DNA from: an uncultured Paraprevotella sp.
GTDB taxonomy: Bacteria; Bacteroidota; Bacteroidia; Bacteroidales; Bacteroidaceae
Direction: 5' to 3'
Assembly: GCA_944319925.1 (NCBI GenBank)
Contig: CALUFQ010000003.1
Span: forward strand, 1 to 64,000
Length of the DNA stretch: 64,000 nucleotides
Under the pieces are notes generated by a model, which was not told the DNA's origin, did not search any database, and saw only the letters and a program-made list of their open reading frames with translations. Within the stretch, counting starts at the first letter, position 1, and each line of letters opens with the position of its first letter. Positions 26,805 through 35,880 of this stretch are shown here, piece by piece. The position numbers were made by a program, and so were the translations under genes.

Positions 26805-29366
26805 TTAGAATCTGAAGTTCACGTTGAGGAAGCCGTTGAGCCCTTGCGCGTAGTAGTATTTGGAATGGCGCGAGAACTGGTAGGGGCGTTCGCGGCCGTC
26901 GTCGTAGGCGTCGTCGCGGTTCTGCTCGTATCCACCGGTCTTCATGTTCGTGTTGTTCGTCACGTTGTTCAGCGTCAGGTTAACGCTCATGCTGCGGCCT
27001 TTGGCCAGCCGGATGTACTTGCCGATGGAGAGGTCGAGCATGAAACCTCCGTCGAACTCTTCCTGTTCCGGAATGGCCACGCCGACCGTCTGCCCATCCT
27101 CACCGACGATGCCGCTGCCGGTTTCCGACACACCCAGCACATTGCCGAGGCGGCGGTAGGTGGAGAAGTCGATGAAGCCGCGATGGTAGTAGTTCCCGTT
27201 GATGCTGAAGAACCAGCCGCTGACGTTGTAGTCCAGCCCGAGGCTGTAGGCCGAGAGCGGGGTGCCGCTTTCCTTCATGCCGTTAATGTAAACCTTGTCG
27301 GTGTTGCTTTCGCTTTCGTTTTCATACGTCAGCACGGCGTCGGGGTTGTTCACGTATTCCGCGTTGCTGTAGGTGGCCAGGGCTTTCAGCGTGAGGTTGG
27401 ACGTGAGCTTCACGCTGGCGGCCAGTTCCACGCCCATGTATTCCTTTTCCACTCCCGTCATGGAGAGGTAGGTGTAGCGCGATTCCTGGTCGTTGTAGAA
27501 CTGGTCCAGTTCCGTCACGTCGTTGAAGCGCGTGTAGTAGGCGTTCACCTTGGCGGCGAAGATGGGGCCGTTGTAGGCGTAGGAGAACTCGGTCGTGAGC
27601 ACCTCTTCGTTCCTCAGCCCTTTGGCGAAGTCGTTTTTCAGGCGCGGGGCGATGAAGGCGTTGTAAGCCAGCGGGGCGTTCTCCTCATAACCCAGGCCGA
27701 GATTGAACACGTGCTTGCCGCCGACGCGGAAGGTGGCTCCTGCCTTGGCTCCGCTTTCGAGGAACTTGGCCGTGCCGCTGCTGCCCTTGGAGTTGTTGGC
27801 CGCGCGGCCGTTGCGCATCAGGCCTTCGCGCTCGATGGTGGTGCCGCCCAACCGTGCGGCGAAGAACAGGCTGTAGAAGTCCTTGGAGTATTGGTAGTTG
27901 GCCCAGGCATGCGCCTTGTTGACAAAGACGTTGTAGTCGTAGCCGAACTTGTCGCCTTCGCCGATGACGCGGTTCGGGTTGTCCAGGTCGTTCTGTATCA
28001 TGCTGGAGTGAAGCCCGTAGTCGCGCACGGAGAACTTATCGACATCCGTGAAGCGGTCGGCGCCCAGCAAGTCCTTCATCGTCTTGTAGTGCATGCCCTT
28101 GGTGGTGCCGAGGTTGATGCCGGCGGTGATGTGGCCGTGTTCTTTCATGTCGCGTTTGAGCGTGGAAGCCAGATTGAACGCCAGCTGGTCGTTGTGGCGT
28201 TTTTCCACGTAGTAGAGAGCTTCGCCGCCCAGGGCTTTCTGTTGCGCGTTGGCGAAATAGAGTGCGTCCCAGTCGATTTGGCGGTGCGCCTTGGAGCTGG
28301 TCCAGTAGTCGTAGGCGTTTTGCCAGGTCTGCACGTCTTCGTCGCTGAGCGGCTGGTTGAACACGTTGCCGCTGATTTGTCCGCTCGGCAGTTTCTTGTA
28401 GTAGTCCGGGCGCGGGTCGGCGGCGTTGCCGCTCCAGCCCAATGCGCTGCTGGCATACAGGCTGTATTTTCCGGAGAAGGAGGTGGAGAGTTTCGTGCGC
28501 TCGTCGATGTCGAAGTCCCACGTCAGGATGGCGGTCGGCTCGTAGGAGTTCACGATACGCGCGTTCCTTTTCTCTCCGTTTTGGTAACCCCAGTTCGGGT
28601 TATAGTAGTGGTCGTTGGCCAGCCAGTAGGCTTCTTCGGTGGACGAACCCTGTTGGGCGCGTTCCGTGGGCGAGCCATAGGTGGTGAAGCTCAGGCTGTG
28701 GCGGTCGCCGATCAGCTTTTGGAAGCCCAGCAAGTAGGCCAGCGAGTTGTAGAACGTGCCTTCCACGAAACCTTCGTTGGCCCAGCGGTAGCCGACGGAA
28801 CCGGTGAAGGCCCAGCCTTTCTTCGTGAACCCCGAAGAGTAGGTGTACATGGCGCGGGCGCGATAGTTGCGGTTGGTGCCCGAGAGGGTGATTTTGTGCC
28901 CCGCTGCATATTGTCCGGCTCGGAGGTTGATGTTGTCGGCTCCGCCAATGGCCGTGTAGCCGAATTGGTTCATCATGAAAAAGGGCGAACCTTCGCGGTT
29001 GCGCGTCACGTCGTTCAGGCCGCCGATGGAACTGTAGTTGAACACGCCGCGTTCCGCGTCTTTGAACGGTATCCCGTTGACAAACATGTCGTTGCTGGTG
29101 TTCCGGTAGGCCCTCAGGCGGAAGCGCATCGGGCTGAACAGATAGCCGACTTCCGAGAGGTAGAGGTCGTTGTTCACACCCGTGATGGCCGACACGGTCT
29201 GCCCGGCATCGTCATCCTCGTCCAGTTGCGACTCCGTGAACGAGAAATCGGCGTTTTCGTCCTGCGCCCTTTGCTGGACGATGGCCAGCGTGTCCACTTG
29301 CTGCTGCGCGTGGAGCAGGGCCGGAGCGAAAAAGGCCGAGAGAATCAAAGTCTTCTTTATACCCAT
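26805..29366 (-). CDS. TonB-dependent outer-membrane receptor
   Basis: An 853-residue receptor with a signal peptide (MGIKKTLILSAFFAPALLHA). The plug domain (about 50-165) includes FVNGIPFKDAERGVFNYSSI; the rest is a 22-strand-type barrel ending in aromatic LNVNFRF, the signal for outer-membrane insertion. It lacks the N-terminal carboxypeptidase-regulatory domain of SusC. The ATG at 29366 gives the signal peptide; the frame stays open far upstream but there it lies antisense to the EEP gene. It heads a four-gene minus-strand cluster with OB lipoproteins and a nuclease, suggesting import of a nucleic-acid-derived ligand; the true substrate is unproven. Confidence 0.88.
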   Translation of the reverse strand: MGIKKTLILSAFFAPALLHAQQQVDTLAIVQQRAQDENADFSFTESQLDEDDDAGQTVSAITGVNNDLYLSEVGYLFSPMRFRLRAYRNTSNDMFVNGIPFKDAERGVFNYSSIGGLNDVTRNREGSPFFMMNQFGYTAIGGADNINLRAGQYAAGHKITLSGTNRNYRARAMYTYSSGFTKKGWAFTGSVGYRWANEGFVEGTFYNSLAYLLGFQKLIGDRHSLSFTTYGSPTERAQQGSSTEEAYWLANDHYYNPNWGYQNGEKRNARIVNSYEPTAILTWDFDIDERTKLSTSFSGKYSLYASSALGWSGNAADPRPDYYKKLPSGQISGNVFNQPLSDEDVQTWQNAYDYWTSSKAHRQIDWDALYFANAQQKALGGEALYYVEKRHNDQLAFNLASTLKRDMKEHGHITAGINLGTTKGMHYKTMKDLLGADRFTDVDKFSVRDYGLHSSMIQNDLDNPNRVIGEGDKFGYDYNVFVNKAHAWANYQYSKDFYSLFFAARLGGTTIEREGLMRNGRAANNSKGSSGTAKFLESGAKAGATFRVGGKHVFNLGLGYEENAPLAYNAFIAPRLKNDFAKGLRNEEVLTTEFSYAYNGPIFAAKVNAYYTRFNDVTELDQFYNDQESRYTYLSMTGVEKEYMGVELAASVKLTSNLTLKALATYSNAEYVNNPDAVLTYENESESNTDKVYINGMKESGTPLSAYSLGLDYNVSGWFFSINGNYYHRGFIDFSTYRRLGNVLGVSETGSGIVGEDGQTVGVAIPEQEEFDGGFMLDLSIGKYIRLAKGRSMSVNLTLNNVTNNTNMKTGGYEQNRDDAYDDGRERPYQFSRHSKYYYAQGLNGFLNVNFRF

Positions 29367-29454
29367 TTCCGTTAGTTTTATGATATTGATGTTACAAAGG
29401 AACACATTATTTTCAAATCTGAGGGGGTTGTGCTCCACTTTTTCGCGGTTTTTT

Positions 29455-29485
29455 TTGGCTTGCCCGCCGAAAAAGGCCATATTTG
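29455..29485 (+). promoter_or_regulatory. Promoter of the EEP-family gene
   Basis: TTG at 29455-29457, 20 bases, CATATTTG at 29478-29485 (first base off the TAnnTTTG box). Transcription would start about 20 bases before the ATG at 29514. Confidence 0.5.
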
Positions 29486-29513
29486 TAACATGGAATTCAT
29501 AAAAACAGGAATT

Positions 29514-30566
29514 ATGAGCATGAAAAGACTGTGGATGGCCGCCGTTGCCTGCTTGGTGTGGGTGATGGCCGTGTCGGCCCAAGAAAAGAGATTCGGGATG
29601 TACGCCGTGGGGTTCTACAATCAGGAAAACCTTTTCGACACCATCCATGACGAGGGAAAGAACGATTATGAATATCTTCCCGAAGGCGCGATGAAATGGA
29701 ACGGCATGAAGTATTTTGCCAAGTTGAAGAACATGTCCACCGTGTTGGCCGAGATGGGGACAGACCGCCTGCCGGGCGTGGGGGCAGCGGTCATCGGCGT
29801 GTCTGAAGTGGAGAACAGCCGTGTGCTGGCCGACCTCGTGGCGCAGCCCAAGCTGAAGGAGCGGGGCATGAAGTTCGTGCACATCGAGGGGCCGGACTTG
29901 CGCGGCGTGGACTGCGCCTTGCTTTATAACCCGCGCTTCTTCACGCCGGAGAAGTCGTTCCTCCAGCCTTATATATATGAGGAGAAAGACAGCGCGCGGC
30001 GCACCCGTGGTTTCCTCGCCGTGCAGGGCAAGCTGGCGGGCGACGACGTGACGTTTGTCGTGTGCCACTGGCCCAGCCGCGCCGCCGTGTCCTACTACCG
30101 CGAGCGGGCGGGAGAGCAGGTGCGCGCCCTGACGGACAGCATCCGCAAGGCCAGCCCGGGGATGAAAATCATCGTGATGGGCGACATGAACGATGACCCG
30201 TTCAATCCCAGCATGGCCAAGGCCCTCGGCGCCAAGCGCAAGATGGCCGACGTGGGCAAGGGTGATTTCTATAATCCTTGGTGGGACATTCTGGCCGGGA
30301 AAGGACAGGGGACGCTGATGTATGACGGGAAATGGAACCTGTTCGACCAAATCGTGATGTCGGCTGACTTGCTGAACCGTGACGGGAAAAAGGATTATTC
30401 TTCCCTGAAGTATTTCAAGAACGAGATATTCATGCGCAATTACCTCTTCCAGACGGAAGGACGATACAAGGGGAACACCAAGCGCACCCATGCCAGCGGG
30501 ACGTGGCTGAACGGCTACAGCGACCACTTGCCCGTGCTGGTCTATCTGGTGAAGGAACTGAAATGA
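29514..30566 (+). CDS. Secreted endonuclease/exonuclease/phosphatase family protein
   Basis: A 350-residue protein with a signal peptide (about 22 residues, ending VSA). EEP-fold catalytic motifs are in order: YNQENLFD (metal-binding Asn/Glu region), SEVEN, VVCHWPSR (catalytic His), GDMNDDP and the terminal SDHLPV. The fold is shared by DNase I-like nucleases and some phosphatases; substrate is not determined by motifs alone. It is transcribed divergently from the TonB receptor, 147 bp apart, and together with the nuclease lipoprotein supports a nucleic-acid-degrading locus. The first ATG of two (29514, 29520) was used. Confidence 0.85.
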   Translation: MSMKRLWMAAVACLVWVMAVSAQEKRFGMYAVGFYNQENLFDTIHDEGKNDYEYLPEGAMKWNGMKYFAKLKNMSTVLAEMGTDRLPGVGAAVIGVSEVENSRVLADLVAQPKLKERGMKFVHIEGPDLRGVDCALLYNPRFFTPEKSFLQPYIYEEKDSARRTRGFLAVQGKLAGDDVTFVVCHWPSRAAVSYYRERAGEQVRALTDSIRKASPGMKIIVMGDMNDDPFNPSMAKALGAKRKMADVGKGDFYNPWWDILAGKGQGTLMYDGKWNLFDQIVMSADLLNRDGKKDYSSLKYFKNEIFMRNYLFQTEGRYKGNTKRTHASGTWLNGYSDHLPVLVYLVKELK

Positions 30567-30619
30567 CCCCTACGGATAAAAAAACAGGGGACAGGAGCAT
30601 GGATTTGCAGAAAAATTCC

Positions 30620-30627
30620 TATCTTTG
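30620..30627 (+). promoter_or_regulatory. -7 box of the aldolase gene
   Basis: TATCTTTG, an exact TAnnTTTG match, 49 bases before the aldolase ATG. No TTG lies at the usual distance upstream, so only the -7 element is supported. Confidence 0.5.
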
Positions 30628-30675
30628 TCCTATCAAAAACGAAGAGAATATTCGTTCTATTTAAATTATAAAGAT

Positions 30676-31674
30676 ATGGTTAGTTACAAAGAATTAGGTT
30701 TGGTGAACACCCGTGAGATGTTCAAGAAAGCCATCAATGGCGGTTATGCCATCCCTGCATTCAACTTCAACAACATGGAACAGATGCAGGCCATTATCCA
30801 AGCTGCCGTGGAGACCAAGTCCCCGGTGATTCTTCAGGTGTCTAAGGGTGCCCGCAACTATGCCAACGCCACGCTGTTGCGTTACATGGCCCAGGGCGCT
30901 GTGGAATATGCCAAGGAATTGGGTTGCCCCAATCCGCAAATCGTGCTCCATCTCGACCACGGTGACAGCTTCGAACTGTGCAAGGACTGCGTTGACATGG
31001 GCTTCTCTTCGGTGATGATCGACGGTTCACATCTGCCCTACGATGAGAATGTCGCCCTGACGAAGAAGGTCGTTGACTATGCACACCAATATGATGTGAC
31101 GGTGGAAGGTGAACTCGGCGTGTTGGCCGGCGTGGAAGACGAGGTTGTCGCTGAACACCACACCTACACCCGTCCCGAAGAAGTGGTTGACTTCGTGACC
31201 AAGACCGGTTGCGATTCTTTGGCCATCTCCATCGGTACGTCTCACGGTGCTTTCAAGTTCAAGCCCGAACAGTGCCATGTGGATCCCGCTACGGGTCGCT
31301 TGGTGCCGCCTCCTTTGGCATTCGACGTGCTGGACGGCGTGATGAAGGAGCTTCCCGGCTTCCCCATCGTGCTCCACGGTTCTTCTTCCGTGCCTCAGGA
31401 AGAGGTGGACACCATCAACCAGTATGGTGGCAAGCTGGAAGCAGCCATCGGTATTCCCGAAGACGAGTTGCGCAAGGCTGCCAAGAGCGCGGTTTGCAAG
31501 ATCAACATCGACTCCGACTCCCGTCTGGCCATGACGGCTGCCGTGCGCAAGGTGCTGGCCGAGAAGCCGGCTGAGTTCGACCCGCGCAAGTATCTGGGTC
31601 CGGCTCGCGACAACATGAAGAAGCTCTACGAGCACAAGATTATCAACGTGCTGGGTTCCAACGACAAGTTGTAA
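30676..31674 (+). CDS. fba: Class II fructose-bisphosphate aldolase
   Basis: A 332-residue zinc-dependent aldolase that cleaves fructose 1,6-bisphosphate to dihydroxyacetone phosphate and glyceraldehyde 3-phosphate. Visible motifs: zinc-ligand HLDHGDSFE with catalytic Asp, SVMIDGSHLPYDEN, EGELGVLAG, and HGSSSVPQE with the second His. The ATG at 30676 follows the promoter box and gives the usual MVSYKELGLVNTREM start. It is transcribed alone and ends in a large hairpin. Confidence 0.95.
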   Translation: MVSYKELGLVNTREMFKKAINGGYAIPAFNFNNMEQMQAIIQAAVETKSPVILQVSKGARNYANATLLRYMAQGAVEYAKELGCPNPQIVLHLDHGDSFELCKDCVDMGFSSVMIDGSHLPYDENVALTKKVVDYAHQYDVTVEGELGVLAGVEDEVVAEHHTYTRPEEVVDFVTKTGCDSLAISIGTSHGAFKFKPEQCHVDPATGRLVPPPLAFDVLDGVMKELPGFPIVLHGSSSVPQEEVDTINQYGGKLEAAIGIPEDELRKAAKSAVCKINIDSDSRLAMTAAVRKVLAEKPAEFDPRKYLGPARDNMKKLYEHKIINVLGSNDKL

Positions 31675-31696
31675 TCCTTAGTCGTATATCGTAAAA

Positions 31697-31738
31697 GGGG
31701 GGGCGGAATCGTGCCGTGTGTGGCACGTTCCGCCCCCC
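31697..31738 (+). terminator. Hairpin after the aldolase gene
   Basis: GGGGGCGGAATCGTGCC pairs with GGCACGTTCCGCCCCC (one-base bulge) around the loop GTGTGT. The T tract on either side is poor, so this is a strong hairpin but a non-classical terminator. Confidence 0.6.
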
Positions 31739-32254
31739 TTACATTTGTATATCTCTGGAAATGGGGGGGAGAAAGTGGGGGCAGTAGAAATCTCTGCCGA
31801 GGGTGTATCAAAATAAACTCCTCCGCCTTGTAGGGGAGGTGGCGCGAAGCGCCGGAGGGGTCTCACGTCCACAAAGACATACTTTATGTGTGTGTCCGTG
31901 AGTGTGAAACCCCTCAGGCCCGTTGGGCCAGCTCCCCTACAAGGCGGAGCAGTTGTTTCTCGCTGGTTTTGCTACACCCTCAATGGAGTATCAGGATTTC
32001 CCTTTGCTGCGCCGGATTTCAAATTCCACGCGGCAGCGGACGGTTTCTTATTTTCCCATACATGTTGGTGGGGGATATGAAAAGAAGGCCACCTCCTCAC
32101 GGAGACAACCTTCTACCAACCTATTGTTTCGTCCCATAACTCGCTTCAAAACATGAATGGAGAGTTGATTATGGGAAGGAAACACCCCTATGAGCTATTT
32201 TAATTGAGGGTGGTATATTGTTTGGGATAAAATTTGATGCTCTTTTAACCAAAC
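31739..32254. other. Gene-free stretch around a palindromic element
   Basis: No gene is supported. It holds the shared motif GCAGTAGAAA at 31781 and the palindromic element 31801-31979. The remainder (31980-32254) shows no strong structure or promoter that I can recognise. Confidence 0.55.
31801..31979. mobile_element. Palindromic MITE-like element, copy 2 (intact)
   Basis: A 179-bp element with ends GGGTGTATCAAAA and the inverse of GGGTGTAGCAAAA. Just inside each end is an inverted CTCCGCCTTGTAGGGGAG block. It matches 325-667 in reverse orientation and is uninterrupted; it has about 14 extra bases in the centre (GTGTGTCCGTGAGT). It encodes nothing. Confidence 0.75.
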
Positions 32255-32288
32255 GGGGGCGTACCGTTTGCATTTTGATACGCCCCCC
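32255..32288 (-). terminator. Terminator-like hairpin of the large surface lipoprotein gene
   Basis: GGGGGCGTA at 32255-32263 pairs with TACGCCCCC from 32279. It lies about 40 bases past the stop of the minus-strand lipoprotein gene. The downstream T content is modest. Confidence 0.5.
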
Positions 32289-32328
32289 CCTTCAAAGTTT
32301 GAGTTGTTTGAAAAGATTCTTCTCTCAA

Positions 32329-35300
32329 TTACTCTTGGGTGTAAGTGCCGGCCGGAATGGTCACGGTGATGTATTTTGTGCTCTCATTGTAGCCCTCGAT
32401 TGCACCCCAGCGGCTTTCCAAGGTCACTTTCACAGTGATTGTCCAATCGCTCTGGAAGTAGTTCTCGGTGTTGTCCGTGAACTTCAACGTCTTTCCGTCG
32501 TTGGCGATTTCAACATATTGGGTCTTTCCGCTCTCAATCGTGAAGGTCGGTGCTGCCAAACCGTATGCGCCTAACGTTTTGTTTTCGCCATCCTTCCACA
32601 TCGTGCTGCCGTCCTTGGCCTTCCATTCGAAGCCCTGTGCCAGGTTAACGCCGGTTGCAGAGTTCAAGGTGCGTTCCAAGCTACCCTCGCTCACAACCCA
32701 TGAGCCGCTCAGGTTTTCAACAAATACGTCGCCTCCGTCAAGCTTGGTTTCATAAGTTCCGAAGACAGCGACAAGTTCAAACCGCAGCTTCTGGTTTGCA
32801 TTGTAGTTGTCCGCAGTAACCTTCAACGTCGTCTTGGGGTCAGCTGGAGCTGCACCGACCAGATAGCTATTATTAAGTCTGTCGTTGACATAGACATTGA
32901 ACTTCAAGCTGCCACCTTGATTCGTAGCCGTGCTTGCCACTTCGTCGTAGTTGGTAAATACGGTGGTCAAATCACGCGAGAGCGAAACCGGGTTGGTAGA
33001 TGTGTTCGGCAACAATCCGATGGTGTTGCCATCCCATCCGGCTTGCGATTCGCGGTTGATGGACAACTCCGGATATTGCGTCATCTTTTGGATTTCCGCT
33101 TTCAAGGTGAAGATTCGACCTGTTTCTGCCGTCTCGAACTTGAATTCAAGTGTGCCGCCGGCGATGTTTGTTGTTGCCTCCTGATAGATTTCAATCTTCT
33201 TGTTGGCTTTGTCTATCTTGAAGTACATGCCGTTCACGCCGCTTGACTGGCCGTTTTCGATGGCATCCCAGAATGCCGTCTGCGTCATGCCTGAGCGTGA
33301 CATGATCTTAGTCACTTCGGATTCAGGAACAGTGAATACCAGCTTGTCGGTGCCCACGAACCAGCCCAATGTCGGCACACCTTCAATATTGTATTCGGGA
33401 GCAACTTCCACAATCTCTATGCTGCAAATGTTCGTGGTGTAATTTATTCCATTTACATTGACTGTGGCGGTCACTGTCGTTGTCTGGCCAATGGCACTTT
33501 GGTTCACGTCGTTTGTCAGTGTGAGTACATTGTCCGCGAGGTTGAAGTAATAGGAATTCCCGTTTTGCGAATATTCAGCCTTCACCTGGAAGCTCGGGTA
33601 TTCGGTTGCGAGGTTTACTTCCTCTTGGGACGTGGTTACGCCAATGAATTTTTCGTTGGCCGCCACGTTATACGAAGGCCGGTCTTCGAACTTCACGTCG
33701 TAGTGTTTCGCAACTCCATTCGGATTCTCGTCTGTCAACACCTTGATGCTTTGTACGCGGTCCACGCTGTTGTCCACCACGAAGTAGTCCGAGAAGATGT
33801 CCGTGAATTGTTCATTGCCTTCCACGCCCGTTTTCGGCGTAATGCGGGCGGACAAAGCCCACGCGCGATATTCCTCACCGTTCTTCACTGTTTCTCCGGA
33901 AGTGACTTTGAGGGTCAGCAAACCATTCTCGAGGCTTTCCACGGTGACGTTGGTCAGCACGTTGTCTTGCAAGCTGCGTTTCACTTCCTTGCCATAGAAG
34001 CTGATGTCATAGCGTTCCTCGAACTCCTCCTTGATGAGGTTGGCGGGCGAGATGCGGAACTGCATGAACCGTTCCTTGCTTTCGGCCATGGTCTTCCAAG
34101 TGTAGTTCAACCCAGACGGTTGCTGCATCTGCAACGTCTTGAACGAAACTCGCTTGTCGTAAACCACGGTCCCATTGTTGTCAAATGCGAAGTTGGGCAC
34201 GAAGACGATGCTTTGAATCATCTTGGCCATCAATCCGAGTCTTTCCAATTCGCTTTCCAGTGTGTTCAGTTGCGTGGCGATTCCGCTCAAGTCAACTGTT
34301 TCGCCTTCGCCGGCCATGGCATTCAGGGCGTTTTCCAAGTCAATCACCTTGTTCAGGACGGAGACGATGGAGCCGTTCTGATTGCTATCCCAGTTGGCAA
34401 TGTCGCTCAACGCGGCCACTTGTGCTTGGGTCAGTTTGGTTTGCATGTTTGCCACGCTGCTGTTCAGCTTTTCATATTCTGTCCGGAGGGCCTCCAGTGC
34501 GCTAATCTTGCTGTCCGTGTCGCCCTGCCAGTCCTTAAGGTTGTCGATGTCGCTCGTCAGACCTATGATTTTGCCCAGCACGTCGTCGGATACCGTGCTG
34601 TCCAAATCATCAAGCAAATCTTCCAGCCCGTCAATTTTCAGGGTCAAGCTTGCAATGGCTTCTCCGTTGTTTTTGGCCATCTCTTCCACTTCCTGCAGGC
34701 GGGTCTCGTGGTCGGCGATGTCAGCCGTGATTTCTCCCAGCCGTTTCTCGATTTCTTCTTTGTAGGCGGCATAAACGTCATAGCTGACCAGGTCGCCCAA
34801 GGCCTCGATTTTCGTGTCTATCTCGGCGGCTACGTCAGCGTTGGTCGGACGTTCTGCCAGTTGTCCTGTCAGGGACTTGATTTGTTCTTGCAGGTCGTTC
34901 ACCACCGTGATGTCCACGAAGTCGATGACATCTGCTTCAATCGTTTCAAGTCTCTTGTTCAAGTCTTCGACACTTTCCTTGGAGGCTTTCTCTGCCAATT
35001 GTGAACTGATTGTGGCGTAATCCTCAATCAGCTTGTTGACACTCTCCGTCAGGTTGCTTGTGCTTTCATCCCCTTTGAGCGCGGCTAGGTCGTCCAAGGC
35101 TTTCTGCAGGTTTCCTTGGATTTCCTTCAATTCGGCAGACAATTTTTCAACTTCTTCCGATGTGGCCTTTTGGGCGATGGCTTCGTCCAACAGCTTGTCG
35201 GCTTCTTCGTATTCTTTACGCAGTCCGTCCAGGCCGTTTTCCAAATCTTTTTGCATTTGGCTCAACGAAGTATCCTCGATTTTGTTCACCCTCTCAATCA

Positions 35301-35634
35301 GGCTTTGCACTTGGGCTACCAGTCCCACAACCGTTTGGTCGTCGGAGTTGCCATTCAAAGCATCGCTCAACTCTGCGACTTTGTCCATCAAGGTCTGTAC
35401 GTCGGCATTGTTTGCCTTGTCGCCAATGGCTGCGTCCAAGTCGCTTTTCAGGGCGGCCACTGCCTCGTCGATGGCCGCGCGGGCTTGATCGGCTGTAATC
35501 TTGCCGCCTTTCAACTCGTCAACCTGTGATTGAAGATTGGCAATGTCGTCGTCATAGTCCGAGCAGCTAACCCAAACGGGTGCGCTTGCGGTTAGTGCCA
35601 AGAACATTGCAACACTAATAAACTTTTTCTTCAT
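32329..35634 (-). CDS. Large coiled-coil surface lipoprotein under an invertible promoter
   Basis: A 1101-residue lipoprotein: signal peptide, lipobox WVSC (lipid Cys24), then SDYDDD, an acidic stretch like the surface-export signal of Bacteroidota lipoproteins. Residues about 30-470 are rich in heptads (LQSQVDELKGG, KISALEALRTEYEKLNSS) and should form a long coiled-coil stalk. About 480-1101 is beta-rich and probably several Ig-like domains; there is no catalytic motif. The N-terminal pattern resembles that named PL29-lyase N-terminal domain in Bacteroides. No promoter faces this gene in the present sequence; the 35720-35880 segment would supply one after inversion. Function unknown; an adhesin or surface-coat role is a guess. 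Confidence 0.75.
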   Translation of the reverse strand: MKKKFISVAMFLALTASAPVWVSCSDYDDDIANLQSQVDELKGGKITADQARAAIDEAVAALKSDLDAAIGDKANNADVQTLMDKVAELSDALNGNSDDQTVVGLVAQVQSLIERVNKIEDTSLSQMQKDLENGLDGLRKEYEEADKLLDEAIAQKATSEEVEKLSAELKEIQGNLQKALDDLAALKGDESTSNLTESVNKLIEDYATISSQLAEKASKESVEDLNKRLETIEADVIDFVDITVVNDLQEQIKSLTGQLAERPTNADVAAEIDTKIEALGDLVSYDVYAAYKEEIEKRLGEITADIADHETRLQEVEEMAKNNGEAIASLTLKIDGLEDLLDDLDSTVSDDVLGKIIGLTSDIDNLKDWQGDTDSKISALEALRTEYEKLNSSVANMQTKLTQAQVAALSDIANWDSNQNGSIVSVLNKVIDLENALNAMAGEGETVDLSGIATQLNTLESELERLGLMAKMIQSIVFVPNFAFDNNGTVVYDKRVSFKTLQMQQPSGLNYTWKTMAESKERFMQFRISPANLIKEEFEERYDISFYGKEVKRSLQDNVLTNVTVESLENGLLTLKVTSGETVKNGEEYRAWALSARITPKTGVEGNEQFTDIFSDYFVVDNSVDRVQSIKVLTDENPNGVAKHYDVKFEDRPSYNVAANEKFIGVTTSQEEVNLATEYPSFQVKAEYSQNGNSYYFNLADNVLTLTNDVNQSAIGQTTTVTATVNVNGINYTTNICSIEIVEVAPEYNIEGVPTLGWFVGTDKLVFTVPESEVTKIMSRSGMTQTAFWDAIENGQSSGVNGMYFKIDKANKKIEIYQEATTNIAGGTLEFKFETAETGRIFTLKAEIQKMTQYPELSINRESQAGWDGNTIGLLPNTSTNPVSLSRDLTTVFTNYDEVASTATNQGGSLKFNVYVNDRLNNSYLVGAAPADPKTTLKVTADNYNANQKLRFELVAVFGTYETKLDGGDVFVENLSGSWVVSEGSLERTLNSATGVNLAQGFEWKAKDGSTMWKDGENKTLGAYGLAAPTFTIESGKTQYVEIANDGKTLKFTDNTENYFQSDWTITVKVTLESRWGAIEGYNESTKYITVTIPAGTYTQE

Positions 35635-35698
35635 AATAAAATAAAATTAGTTAAAATGTATAAGTTTCTACTCCCCACTGCCCCACCTTTTTGTACTT

Positions 35699-35719
35699 CT
35701 CTACGCAAGAGGTGGATAA
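35699..35719. repeat. Left inverted repeat of the invertible segment
   Basis: A 21-bp sequence beginning CTCTACGCAAGAGG and ending GTGGATAA, repeated perfectly in inverse at 35881-35901. It contains the 7-base spacer TACGCAA and the arm GAGGTGG of a tyrosine-recombinase-type site. Confidence 0.9.
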
Positions 35720-35880
35720 GTATTAGGTATTCCGGCTTTATATATAATAGGTGTGGGGTGTTTTTCTGTGTTTCTTGGAGCGCGGCATCCTGTTTTCTCT
35801 GCCTGCGGCTTCATTTTTTTCCAAAAAAAGAGGCGAATTATTTTGTTTGTTTAAGGATTATATCTACATTTGCATCGAAT
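35720..35880. promoter_or_regulatory. 161-bp invertible promoter segment (inverton)
   Basis: It is bounded by perfect 21-bp inverted repeats and adjoins a tyrosine recombinase. It holds one exact Bacteroidota promoter (35843-35872) that points right, away from the lipoprotein gene at 32329-35634. Inversion would put the -7 box at about 35735-35728 on the minus strand and start transcription near 35721, about 87 bases before the lipoprotein ATG. The minus strand of the segment as given has no TAnnTTTG box. So the sequence appears to show the OFF state. Confidence 0.85.

Noticed and set aside
26844..29375. Very long open frame on the + strand opposite the TonB receptor
   Set aside because: It is antisense to a clear receptor gene. 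GC-rich codons leave the complementary frame free of stops; its product is Val/Gly/His-biased and has no domain.
29367..30527. N-terminal extension of the TonB receptor to 30527
   Set aside because: The extension is antisense to the EEP gene, and a proper signal peptide begins at 29366.
33499..35004. 501-codon open frame antisense to the surface lipoprotein
   Set aside because: The minus-strand gene has signal peptide, lipobox and heptads; the antisense product is compositionally biased and has no family features.
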